Positions 16,317 to 22,885 of a stretch of DNA of 22,885 nucleotides are shown here, in pieces (the stretch's first letter is position 1; each line of letters starts with the position of its first letter). The notes below the pieces were generated by a model. That model saw nothing but the letters and a program-made list of their open reading frames with translations. It was not told the DNA's origin and ran no database searches. Position numbers and translations under genes: made by a program. Source of the DNA: MGR-bin208 sp043779285 (GTDB lineage: Bacteria; Bacteroidota; Bacteroidia; Chitinophagales; Chitinophagaceae); assembly GCA_043779285.1 (NCBI GenBank), contig JAYWEL010000143.1:1-22885 (forward strand), read 5' to 3'.

Positions 16317-17195
16317 TTAAATATTGTCGGCAATAATATTCATCGATTTTACAATCAGGTTTTCTACAGCAGCTTTCCCATCTTTCGAAAATTCTTTATT
16401 CACTCTGTTTGCAACAACGGCATTCAACGATAAACAGTTATGGTTTAATAATTTCCCCAATCCGTAAATAGCCGATGTTTCCATTTCAAAATTGGTGATT
16501 CTATGCTGACCAAATCGAAACGCCGTTAATCGATCTATTAATGTTGGATTCCGGACTCCCAATCGAAGTATCCGTCCTTGTGGACCATAGAAGCCAGGGC
16601 AGGTAACGGTTATACCTTGATAATAGTCTCTTGCAAAATGTTTTAATATTGAGGCACTGGCCCCGCTGATATAAGGCTGCGACATTTGCGGATGCATCTG
16701 TATAAAAGTAATAAAGGATTGCAATATTAAATTTTCATCTTCATTATGTTCATGTCGATAAAAATTTAATAAATTATCGATACCTAAACCATGCGTAGAC
16801 GCTACCATTCCATCAACGGCAACATCAGCCTGTAAAGCACCACAGGTTCCCATACGAATGATGTTTAGTGTACGAAGATTTTGTTTGATTGTTCTTGTTT
16901 CAAAATCGATATTGACTAAAGCATCCAATTCATTTATTACTATATCAATATTATCCGGGCCTATGCCTGTTGATACAACAGAAATTCTTTTTTTACCTAT
17001 AAATCCGGTATGTGTAATAAATTCCCGATGCTGTGCTTCAATTTCCATGCTATCAAAATGTTTGCTCACTTCTTTTACCCGGTTCTGATCTCCCACTACA
17101 ATTACTGTTCCTGCTATTTCTTCGGGCCTAAGATCCAGATGATAAATGGCTCCTCTTTCTGTGATGATTAATTCCGACTCTGCGATTCGATTCAT
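16317..17195 (-). CDS. Nucleoside phosphorylase (uridine phosphorylase-like)
   Basis: This 292-residue enzyme of the PNP/UDP family splits a nucleoside with phosphate, giving the free base and ribose 1-phosphate. Family marks: VVGDQNRVKEVSKHFD, with the phosphate-contact Asp/Arg; STGIGPDNIDIVINELDAL, the phosphate loop; RMGTCGA; and NFEMETSAIYGL, with the ribose-binding glutamate. Overall it resembles uridine phosphorylase more than hexameric PNP, but substrate choice cannot be fixed. It is the first gene of a unit with dapF and has a good promoter next to a palindrome. Confidence 0.88.
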   Translation of the reverse strand: MNRIAESELIITERGAIYHLDLRPEEIAGTVIVVGDQNRVKEVSKHFDSMEIEAQHREFITHTGFIGKKRISVVSTGIGPDNIDIVINELDALVNIDFETRTIKQNLRTLNIIRMGTCGALQADVAVDGMVASTHGLGIDNLLNFYRHEHNEDENLILQSFITFIQMHPQMSQPYISGASASILKHFARDYYQGITVTCPGFYGPQGRILRLGVRNPTLIDRLTAFRFGQHRITNFEMETSAIYGLGKLLNHNCLSLNAVVANRVNKEFSKDGKAAVENLIVKSMNIIADNI

Positions 17196-17217
17196 TTCGT
17201 TGTTTTTTTATCTGAGA

Positions 17218-17261
17218 CAAACTAGTTTGCAAAAATATATCTATTTTCGCAGCAGTTCAAA
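17218..17261 (-). promoter_or_regulatory. Nucleoside phosphorylase promoter with palindromic operator candidate
   Basis: On the minus strand a -33 TTTG (17258-17261) and an exact -7 octamer TATTTTTG (17230-17237) are separated by 20 bases, the best-spaced promoter in the window. Directly at the predicted start point lies the perfect 12-bp palindrome CAAACTAGTTTG (17218-17229). It is well placed for a repressor. On the opposite strand, TATTTTCG (17242-17249, 7/8) may be the -7 element of the tRNA gene. Confidence 0.55.
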
Positions 17262-17265
17262 ATAT

Positions 17266-17336
17266 GGTACCATGGCCGAGCGGCTAGGCAGAGGTCTGCA
17301 AAACCTCGTACAACGGTTCGAATCCGTTTGGTACCT
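17266..17336 (+). tRNA. tRNA-Cys (anticodon GCA)
   Basis: A 71-nt cloverleaf: 7-bp acceptor GGTACCA/TGGTACC (17266-17272, 17329-17335), D-stem GCC/GGC, anticodon stem GAGGT/ACCTC with loop CTGCAAA (anticodon GCA at 17298-17300), a four-base variable loop, and T-arm AACGG-TTCGAAT-CCGTT. The discriminator base is T73, the cysteine identity base. No CCA is encoded, so it is added after transcription. Confidence 0.97.
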
Positions 17337-17337
17337 C

Positions 17338-17368
17338 AAAAAAGCTGTCATATTTGACAGCTTTTTTT
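17338..17368 (+). terminator. Terminator of tRNA-Cys, probably bidirectional
   Basis: The stem AGCTGTCA (17343-17350) pairs with TGACAGCT (17355-17362) around a TATT loop. It has A-run 17338-17343 on the left and T-run 17362-17368 on the right, so it reads as an intrinsic terminator on both strands. It ends tRNA-Cys on the plus strand and the gene at 17381-18286 on the minus strand. Confidence 0.88.
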
Positions 17369-17380
17369 ATATCCGAAATT

Positions 17381-18286
17381 TTATTTTTCGATACTGATTT
17401 TTCTTCCTGTGAGTAAATTCAACGAGTCTTTTATTCTGCTGGTATCTACCGGCATTGCTGGAATACGAACAAACAATTTAAAAAGTATGGAGTCTTTAGT
17501 AGTCATCAAAATATTCCATTTGTACGATCGTAATTGGTCATATCTGGCAAAAGCTCTTTGTCTTTCAGAAATTTCTAAAATGAAATTATAGCTTTGGATA
17601 ACTGATACTAAGGTATCCGTTTTTAGGGAATTGGTTTGCTTTGTCAGTATTGTAGAACTGTCTTCAAATACAGGAACTATTGCTGAAATATTTTGTGCTT
17701 CTTTTTCGGGAATATTTTTTATGGGTTTTTTATTTAAATAATAAATACCCCAGCCAATAATAGCCAATCCGGCTATAGAAAAAATAACAATTATTAATTT
17801 TCTAATAGCAAATGGGGTGGTTCTATTTTCAATATGTATGGAGTCGAAATTCGAAAAATCATTTTTTTCGGAATTCGGATGCCTCATTTCTTTCGATGTA
17901 CTATCAAGCATTTTACCGGCAAATAATTTTTCAGGCGTAAATGCATATTCATTTTGCTGTGTCTTTATTAAAGAACCAATGCCTTCCAGTTTAAAATTTT
18001 TTCCAATATTTAAAAACTGAATAGAAACTTCAATAAATGAATTCAAATCGGAAGATGCCAACGCCTTCATTTTTCCGGTACTTGCAGAAATAAATGAAAC
18101 CAATTCAGGGTCTTCTACAGTGAGCGGATCAAATTTAAAAACTACTTCAAACGCAGCTTCCCCGTTTTGTTTATGATTTTCAGGATATGGATGCGGTAAT
18201 TCATTCAATTGAAAAGTTCCAATACGGGGAAGTTCCAATCTTTTATGCTGGTAAAGAAACTGTTTAAGGAGCGGAGAAAATTTCAA
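17381..18286 (-). CDS. Membrane protein with HU-like N-terminal domain and degenerate SPOR-like C-terminal domain
   Basis: The first 125 or so residues of this 301-residue protein (FLYQHKRLELPRIGTFQL, and later NFKLEGIGSL) look like the two HU/CCDC81-type folds found in Bacteroidota SPOR proteins. A single membrane helix lies at about 163-184. The outer part (233-295: YNFILEIS... ...LFVRIPA... ...IKDSLNLL) has the strand-helix-strand pattern and spacing of a SPOR domain but lacks the usual VGSF wording. Such proteins may link DNA or nucleoid on the inside with peptidoglycan on the outside. The start is TTG; an in-frame stop just upstream excludes extension. The domain calls are by pattern, not by search. 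Confidence 0.72.
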   Translation of the reverse strand: MKFSPLLKQFLYQHKRLELPRIGTFQLNELPHPYPENHKQNGEAAFEVVFKFDPLTVEDPELVSFISASTGKMKALASSDLNSFIEVSIQFLNIGKNFKLEGIGSLIKTQQNEYAFTPEKLFAGKMLDSTSKEMRHPNSEKNDFSNFDSIHIENRTTPFAIRKLIIVIFSIAGLAIIGWGIYYLNKKPIKNIPEKEAQNISAIVPVFEDSSTILTKQTNSLKTDTLVSVIQSYNFILEISERQRAFARYDQLRSYKWNILMTTKDSILFKLFVRIPAMPVDTSRIKDSLNLLTGRKISIEK

Positions 18287-18357
18287 TTTTATTCAATTTT
18301 AGATAAGTACAAGATATGTAATTTGTTTTCTTTTACAATGGTTTTATAATTACAATC

Positions 18358-18365
18358 TATTTTTG
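18358..18365 (+). promoter_or_regulatory. Candidate -7 promoter element (leaderless gene)
   Basis: TATTTTTG is an exact TAnnTTTG octamer that ends 4 bases before the ATG at 18370, so transcription would begin at or next to the start codon. An 8-bp inverted repeat, TTTTACAA (18331-18338) and TTGTAAAA (18363-18370), brackets the promoter region. A clear -33 TTTG is not seen at the usual distance. Confidence 0.45.
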
Positions 18366-18369
18366 TAAA

Positions 18370-18702
18370 ATGTTAGCAAAAGAAGAAAAGGACTTTATTG
18401 AATATTGGGAATTAAATAAGCATAAACAACAAAAATTTGTTAAACAGTTAATGATTGGCTTGCCTGTAGGGACAGTATTTGTCATTGCAATCTTTCTCAA
18501 TTTTATTTCCGGATGGAATCAACGGGCTACCATGGAGTTTAATGCCTATGCATCCCTGATACCTGTTTTAATTATTGCCGCTTTAATCATAACTGTTTTC
18601 ATATCTGTTTTTTCTGTAAGATATAAGTGGGAAATCAATGAACAACGTTATCAGGAATTAAAAGCCAGATCGAAAACAGTAAAAGGCAAGGCTCAGGTAT
18701 AA
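18370..18702 (+). CDS. Small membrane protein of unknown function (two helices)
   Basis: The 110-residue protein begins with a charged, amphipathic stretch (KEEKDFIEYWELNKHKQQKF). It has two hydrophobic helices, at about 28-47 and 62-83, joined by a short loop, and ends in a basic tail (KARSKTVKGKAQV). By charge, both ends should be cytoplasmic. I do not recognise a named family. The promoter octamer directly before the ATG and normal codon use support a real gene. It is divergent from the HU/SPOR-like gene and lies 46 bases before the FKBP lipoprotein gene, which has its own octamer. Confidence 0.75.
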   Translation: MLAKEEKDFIEYWELNKHKQQKFVKQLMIGLPVGTVFVIAIFLNFISGWNQRATMEFNAYASLIPVLIIAALIITVFISVFSVRYKWEINEQRYQELKARSKTVKGKAQV

Positions 18703-18725
18703 AGTATCTTTTGGAATTGCTGTAT

Positions 18726-18733
18726 TATATTTG
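18726..18733 (+). promoter_or_regulatory. Candidate -7 promoter element of the FKBP gene
   Basis: TATATTTG is an exact TAnnTTTG octamer ending 15 bases before ATG 18749. It contains the TTG at 18731 that would otherwise be the longest start, which argues for initiation at the ATG. Confidence 0.5.
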
Positions 18734-18748
18734 TCAAAATTTTTAAGC

Positions 18749-19231
18749 ATGAAAAATTTCGTTTTAAGTGTGTTAGCTTTTGTGGTTTTATTTAGTTCTT
18801 GTGTGAAAAAGACTGGTGGAAGAGCTTGTTCGTATGATGCTTGTGCTACTGTTGCACCTATAGCCGAACAAAATAATGTGGAAGCATATTTAACAAGTAA
18901 ATCAATTGTGGCTGCTAAACATTGCAGTGGGTTGTTTTATAAAATTGATGTTGCCGGAACCGGCACAAATCCCACTGCCTGTTCAGACGTATCTGTAAAG
19001 TATAAAGGAACTTTAACTAATGGAAACATATTTGATCAGTCAACTACTTCAATCAGTTTTAATATTCAACAACTGATTACCGGATGGAAAAATGCTATCC
19101 CATTAATTAAAGAAGGTGGGAAAATCACCTTATTCCTTCCTCCATCTTTAGGTTACGGAGCTCAGGCAACCGGATCAATTCCTGCTAATTCTATCTTGAT
19201 TTTTGAAATAGAACTGCTGAAAGTTTTATAA
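18749..19231 (+). CDS. FKBP-type peptidyl-prolyl isomerase, lipoprotein
   Basis: A cis-trans prolyl isomerase exported as a lipoprotein, where it should help fold envelope proteins. Starting at ATG 18749 gives 160 residues with a lipoprotein signal (MKNFVLSVLAFVVLFSSC, lipid-bearing C18). The FKBP domain covers about 78-160: VSVKYKGTLTNGNIFD, LITGWKNAIPLIKEGGK, and LPPSLGYGAQATGSIPANS, the last holding most active-site residues. The mature part has four further cysteines (27, 32, 59, 78), which may form disulfides. An in-frame TTG at 18731 would add six residues but lies in the promoter octamer. The gene ends in a strong terminator. Confidence 0.92.
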   Translation: MKNFVLSVLAFVVLFSSCVKKTGGRACSYDACATVAPIAEQNNVEAYLTSKSIVAAKHCSGLFYKIDVAGTGTNPTACSDVSVKYKGTLTNGNIFDQSTTSISFNIQQLITGWKNAIPLIKEGGKITLFLPPSLGYGAQATGSIPANSILIFEIELLKVL

Positions 19232-19254
19232 TTACCGGGTATTAATTTTTGTTG

Positions 19255-19290
19255 AAACCTCTTATCCAGTCATAAGAGGTTTCATTGTTT
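19255..19290 (+). terminator. Rho-independent terminator of the FKBP gene
   Basis: An 11-bp perfect stem, AAACCTCTTAT (19255-19265) with ATAAGAGGTTT (19272-19282) around loop CCAGTC, is followed by CATTGTTTT. It lies 24 bases after the FKBP stop and about 30 before the serine dehydratase start. The T-run is broken, so some read-through into the next gene is possible. Confidence 0.75.
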
Positions 19291-19312
19291 TAACTTTATA
19301 AAAAATTTCAAC

Positions 19313-20740
19313 TTGCCACACGAAGCCATATCTGTTTTTGACATGTTTAAAATAGGAATAGGTCCATCCAGTTCTCATACCTTGGGTCCATGGAAGGCAG
19401 CATTGCGTCTTTTGGAAATAGTAAAGAATAAAGGTTCAATCAACGAGGTCACTTCTGTTCGGGTATTATTATATGGATCTTTGGCTAAAACAGGAAAGGG
19501 ACATGGTACTGATATTGCTGTACAATTGGGTTTATGTGGCGAGGATCCCGAAACATTTATGGTTGAAAACCTGGATGCAAGGATCAGGGATATAAGCATG
19601 ATGAATAAATTGATTTTGGATGGCAAACATGAAATTGATTTTGATCCAAGAGAGGATATTGATTTTCTGATGAATGATTCTTTGCCATTTCACCCAAATG
19701 CATTGAGTTTTTTGGTGTCTTTTAAAGACAATAAACAAATTGCCGAAACTTTTTATTCAGTAGGTGGTGGCTTTATTATGAAAGAAGGCGAGGATCATGT
19801 GATGGGTAGCGAACTGCATCTTCCTTTCCCTATCGATACTGCAGATCAGCTTTTGCATTGGTGTATGAAAACAGGATTAAGTGTGAGTGAAATTGTAATG
19901 GAAAATGAATTGGCCTGGAGATCTGAAGAAGAAACAAAAACCAGGATTTTGCGAATATGGTCGGTGATGAAAGACTGTATGCTTAAAGGAGCATATACAA
20001 ATGGTGAATTACCCGGTGGATTACATGTAAAACGACGAGCAGCAGAATTGAATAAACGGCTTTTAAAAGGACAACAGTTTAGTGATTACGAATCCTGGGT
20101 TTTGGCAATAAAAGAAGGAGGAAATTCTTTTAATTATATTTTGGATTGGGTAAGTTGTTTTGCCCTTGCTGTAAACGAAGAAAATGCATCATTTGGTAGG
20201 GTAGTAACAGCTCCAACCAATGGTGCTGCCGGTGTGATACCTGCCGTATTGCAATACTTTATTTGTTTTTGCGATGGAAATTCAGACGATAAAATAATTC
20301 AGTTCCTTTTAACTGCTTCTGAAATAGGAAGTATTTTTAAAAAGGGTGCAACTATTTCTGCGGCTATGGGTGGATGTCAGGCGGAGATTGGTGTATCTTC
20401 TGCAATGGCTGCTGCAGCATTAACTGAATGTATGGGAGGAACTCAACGGCAAGCATTGATGGCGGCCGAAATTGCTATGGAACATCATTTAGGAATGACC
20501 TGCGATCCGATTGGTGGACTGGTTCAAATTCCATGTATCGAACGCAATACGATGGGTGCAATTAAAGCAATTACTGCTTCACAATTGGCCCTTCAAAGCT
20601 CACCCGACTTTGCAAAAGTTTCATTAGATGCTGTTATAAAAACCATGTGGGATACAGCAAAAGATATGAACTTTAAATACAAAGAAACGTCTGAAGGAGG
20701 CTTGGCAATTCATATTCCGCTTTCGTTGCCGGAGTGTTAG
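19313..20740 (+). CDS. sdaA: L-serine dehydratase (L-serine ammonia-lyase, iron-sulfur type)
   Basis: Converts L-serine to pyruvate and ammonia with a [4Fe-4S] cluster. The 475-residue protein is the fused single-chain type: an N-terminal beta domain (ISVFDMFKIGIGPSSSHTLGP at residues 6-26) and a C-terminal alpha domain with TAPTNGAAGVIPA at about 299-311. Three cysteines, C355 (GGCQAEIG), C397 (MTCDPIGG) and C408 (IPCIERN), have the spacing of the cluster ligands in the Legionella enzyme. The start is TTG at 19313, since the conserved N-terminus follows within five residues. No clear promoter octamer is seen between the upstream terminator and the start. Confidence 0.95.
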   Translation: MPHEAISVFDMFKIGIGPSSSHTLGPWKAALRLLEIVKNKGSINEVTSVRVLLYGSLAKTGKGHGTDIAVQLGLCGEDPETFMVENLDARIRDISMMNKLILDGKHEIDFDPREDIDFLMNDSLPFHPNALSFLVSFKDNKQIAETFYSVGGGFIMKEGEDHVMGSELHLPFPIDTADQLLHWCMKTGLSVSEIVMENELAWRSEEETKTRILRIWSVMKDCMLKGAYTNGELPGGLHVKRRAAELNKRLLKGQQFSDYESWVLAIKEGGNSFNYILDWVSCFALAVNEENASFGRVVTAPTNGAAGVIPAVLQYFICFCDGNSDDKIIQFLLTASEIGSIFKKGATISAAMGGCQAEIGVSSAMAAAALTECMGGTQRQALMAAEIAMEHHLGMTCDPIGGLVQIPCIERNTMGAIKAITASQLALQSSPDFAKVSLDAVIKTMWDTAKDMNFKYKETSEGGLAIHIPLSLPEC

Positions 20741-20788
20741 TCTTTAAATTTACTTTTAGTATTAGGATTTCCTTGCGTTTTTCTATCC

Positions 20789-20796
20789 TATTTTTG
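20789..20796 (+). promoter_or_regulatory. Candidate -7 promoter element of the ABC/HlyD genes
   Basis: TATTTTTG is an exact TAnnTTTG octamer 41 bases before ATG 20838. TTTC (20768-20771) lies 17 bases upstream as a weak -33. It is the only good candidate in the 97 bases between the serine dehydratase gene and this one. Confidence 0.45.
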
Positions 20797-20837
20797 CCAC
20801 TTATTTTATTTAATTATATTGAAAATGATCTAGTAGT

Positions 20838-22550
20838 ATGGGCATATTAAATTTAACGAATCCTATAAAGAAAATTATCAATTTAATTAAGCTTGAAAAA
20901 AAAGAAATTTCTTCTATTTATTTTTATGCCATAATGAATGGGGGGCTTCAATTAATGATGCCAATCGGTATTCAAGGTATTGTCAATTTTGTTTTAGGTG
21001 GTGCATTTTCCACGTCTCTTTTTTTAATGATTGCCTTTGTGGTTTTGACCGTTTTTTTTAACGGTTTAGTTCAAGTAAACCAGATGAAAATTATTGAAAA
21101 AATTCAACAGAAGATATTTGTACGATACGCTTTTTCTTATGCTTATCGTATTCCGAAACTGGATCTAAAAACAGTTGATAATTTTTATTTACCCGAACTA
21201 TTGAATCGCTTCTTTGATACCATGACTTTGCAAAAGGGAATTTCAAAAATATTACTCGACATCCCAACGGCCGCTTTACAAATACTTATCGGGTTAATTT
21301 TATTGTCTTTTTATCATCCGGTATTTATTGTATTTGGAGGTTTTCTTATTATTCTGGTAACTATCATTCTTCTTTTTACGGCAAACAGCGGGTTGGCAAC
21401 ATCGATGCAAACCAGTTCGTATAAATATGCGGTTGCCGGATGGTTAGAAGAATTAGCCCGATGTGTGAAATCATTCAAATTTTCAAAACACAGTCTTTTT
21501 CATCTTAAAAAAACCGATCATTTAATAAGTAAATACCTGCATTGGAAAACCAAACATTTCCAAGTTCTTAAATTACAATATTCTATTATCATTGTTTTTA
21601 AAGTACTAATTACTGCAATTATGTTGATTGTAGGTAGTATTTTATTAGTCGATCAGCAATTAAATATTGGGCAGTTTATCGCCGTCGAAATTGTAATTAT
21701 CCTGGTATTGAATTCGGTCGAAAAATTAATAGCAACACTGGATAAAGTGTATGACGTGTTAACGTCTGTTGAAAAATTAGGAACACTTATTGAACAGCCT
21801 TTAGAAAAGGATGGCAACAATTTGATTGAGGATAAAGATCAAGGATTACGTGTTAATGTAAATAATTTATCCTTTTCATATAATGATACAGATGTAGTTT
21901 TAAAAAATATAAATTTTAATGTGGAAGCAAGTGAAAAAATTGGAATTGTTGGGTTTAAAAATAGTGGCAAAACCACTTTGCTACGAGTGCTAAGCGGGGC
22001 ATTTAGCGAATTTAATGGATCGGTCATGATTGATGACCTTCCTATAAATAATTATTCACTCGAATCTTTTCATTCACATGTCGGCATATTATATAGTAAT
22101 CATGAAATTTTTTATGGAACACTGGAAGAAAATATTACAATGGGCTTTCCAATTACGAATGCTTCATTAATTACAAATTTAATTTCTGAATTGGGGTTTG
22201 ACGATATGCTAATTAGTTTGCCAGATGGCTTAGAAACTAAATTAGAACCTGTGGGGAAAAAATTAACCCGGAATTTTAGAAACCGAATATTAATTCTCCG
22301 GGCATTGATAGGGAAACCCCGTTTATTACTATTATACGATGACCCATGGGTTAAATTTGAAAAATCAACAAGAGATAAAATTGTGCAATATCTTTTCGAG
22401 AAATGCTCAAATACAACCATTTTTTTAGTCTCTAACGAATCCGAAATACTCCAGCAATGTGATAAAGTCTTGGTTTTGAATGAAGGTAATTCAATTCATT
22501 TTGGACCCTTTACTGAATTGAAAAATGAACTAAATGATTTTATAAAATAA
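20838..22550 (+). CDS. ABC exporter-like protein with degenerate nucleotide-binding domain
   Basis: The 570-residue protein has the plan of a type I exporter half-unit: membrane domain with about six helices (25-300) and a nucleotide-binding domain (338-570). Walker A is intact (GFKNSGKTT, 372-380), as is an A-loop tyrosine (Y348). Other catalytic parts are altered: the Q-loop position reads S420 (GILYSNHEIF), the signature LSGGQ reads LTRNF (476-480) although RNRILILRAL after it is normal, Walker B reads LLLLYDDP (496-503) with aspartate where the catalytic glutamate is expected, and the switch histidine position reads S532. No C39 peptidase domain is present. It is followed 4 bases on by an HlyD-type adaptor, so it probably forms a type I secretion-like complex, with unusual or absent ATP turnover. 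Confidence 0.85.
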   Translation: MGILNLTNPIKKIINLIKLEKKEISSIYFYAIMNGGLQLMMPIGIQGIVNFVLGGAFSTSLFLMIAFVVLTVFFNGLVQVNQMKIIEKIQQKIFVRYAFSYAYRIPKLDLKTVDNFYLPELLNRFFDTMTLQKGISKILLDIPTAALQILIGLILLSFYHPVFIVFGGFLIILVTIILLFTANSGLATSMQTSSYKYAVAGWLEELARCVKSFKFSKHSLFHLKKTDHLISKYLHWKTKHFQVLKLQYSIIIVFKVLITAIMLIVGSILLVDQQLNIGQFIAVEIVIILVLNSVEKLIATLDKVYDVLTSVEKLGTLIEQPLEKDGNNLIEDKDQGLRVNVNNLSFSYNDTDVVLKNINFNVEASEKIGIVGFKNSGKTTLLRVLSGAFSEFNGSVMIDDLPINNYSLESFHSHVGILYSNHEIFYGTLEENITMGFPITNASLITNLISELGFDDMLISLPDGLETKLEPVGKKLTRNFRNRILILRALIGKPRLLLLYDDPWVKFEKSTRDKIVQYLFEKCSNTTIFLVSNESEILQQCDKVLVLNEGNSIHFGPFTELKNELNDFIK

Positions 22551-22554
22551 TACA

Positions 22555-22885
22555 ATGGCTTTTTTAAACGATAAATTTGAACTGGTAAGTAAAGAATTGG
22601 GTTTAGACTCCTATAATCAGATTTATGAAATTGATAAATCAAGTAATATAAAGACCTGGTTTTATAGTATTTTATTTGTAATGCTTATTGGCCTTTTTTT
22701 ACCCTGGACACAAAATATCAGAACGAGAGGGAGTATCACCACTTTATTACAAGAACAAAGACCTCAGCAATTAAATTCTATTATTCCAGGAAAAGTTGTT
22801 CAATGGTTTAATAAGGAAGGTGATTATGTAAAGGCTGGCGATACTATTTTACAAATTTCTGAAATAAAAGATGATTACCTCGATC
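22555..22885 (+). CDS. HlyD-family membrane fusion (adaptor) protein, N-terminal part
   Basis: A frame opens at ATG 22555, 4 bases after the ABC gene stop, and runs off the right edge (110 residues seen). It has a short cytoplasmic start, one membrane helix at about 34-50 (FYSILFVMLIGLFLPW), and then a biotinyl-lipoyl-like barrel half: IIPGKVVQWFNKEGDYVKAGDTILQIS. This is the usual N-terminal layout of HlyD/EmrA-type adaptors, which bridge an inner-membrane transporter to a TolC-type outer channel. The rest of the gene, and any TolC gene, lie outside the window. Confidence 0.88.
   Translation, partial: MAFLNDKFELVSKELGLDSYNQIYEIDKSSNIKTWFYSILFVMLIGLFLPWTQNIRTRGSITTLLQEQRPQQLNSIIPGKVVQWFNKEGDYVKAGDTILQISEIKDDYLD

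Noticed and set aside
17226..17249. TTTG followed after 12 bases by TATTTTCG upstream of tRNA-Cys, with similar short spacing before the FKBP gene
   Set aside because: The spacing is far below the roughly 19-21 bases of known Bacteroidota promoters, and TTG is common in AT-rich DNA; I do not claim a short-spacer promoter class.
1..22885. Insertion sequences, prophage genes, CRISPR arrays, toxin-antitoxin pairs or a phage-defence system
   Set aside because: No transposase, integrase, repeat-spacer array, nuclease-effector pair or other such gene was seen; nearly every base is covered by ordinary housekeeping, glycan or transport genes.

Overview
This 22.9 kb window is a piece of an AT-rich bacterial chromosome, most probably Bacteroidota and most likely a Chitinophagaceae-type member. 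The assignment is inferred from three things: protein families (HU/SPOR-type membrane protein, FKBP lipoprotein, futalosine-route MqnA, YfhO); frequent TTG starts with no Shine-Dalgarno sequences; and repeated TAnnTTTG promoter octamers, the -7 element of the Bacteroidota housekeeping sigma factor. Genus cannot be set from sequence alone. I see no insertion sequence, prophage, CRISPR array or rRNA.

Layout. (1) 1-2370: tail of an unrecognised gene, then divergent purB (purine synthesis, minus) and mqnA (menaquinone synthesis, plus). (2) 2441-8558: a tightly packed eight-gene plus-strand operon for surface-glycan building: FkbM methyltransferase, FdtA/QdtA-type sugar ketoisomerase, TylF-type O-methyltransferase, ATP-grasp ligase, HAD hydrolase, class I methyltransferase, DegT-family sugar aminotransferase, GT2 glycosyltransferase. 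Junctions overlap or lie within about 15 nt. (3) 8643-13055: a minus-strand, convergent three-gene set (YfhO membrane protein, GT4, GT2) that probably belongs to the same glycan system. (4) 13201-17195: housekeeping genes, namely a YhhQ-type queuosine-precursor transporter, then minus-strand CorA + Nudix and nucleoside phosphorylase + DapF pairs. (5) 17266-17336: tRNA-Cys(GCA) with a strong, probably bidirectional terminator. (6) 17381-20740: HU/SPOR-like membrane protein, a small two-helix membrane protein, an FKBP lipoprotein and L-serine dehydratase. (7) 20838-end: an ABC-exporter-like protein with a degenerate nucleotide-binding domain, followed by the start of an HlyD-type adaptor.

How it works together. 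The ketoisomerase and aminotransferase make up the core of a dTDP-3-amino-3,6-dideoxyhexose pathway (Fuc3N/Qui3N type). No acetyltransferase is seen, but an ATP-grasp ligase and three methyltransferases are, which suggests an amino-acylated and/or methylated amino sugar. The sugar would be assembled by the GT2/GT4 enzymes, with YfhO possibly acting at the membrane. The dTDP-glucose genes (rmlA, rmlB) must be elsewhere.

Most worth a second look: the exporter-like protein whose Q-loop, LSGGQ signature and switch histidine are all replaced while Walker A is kept; the amino-sugar/ATP-grasp operon; a perfect 12-bp palindrome at the nucleoside-phosphorylase promoter; and a candidate leaderless gene at 18370.
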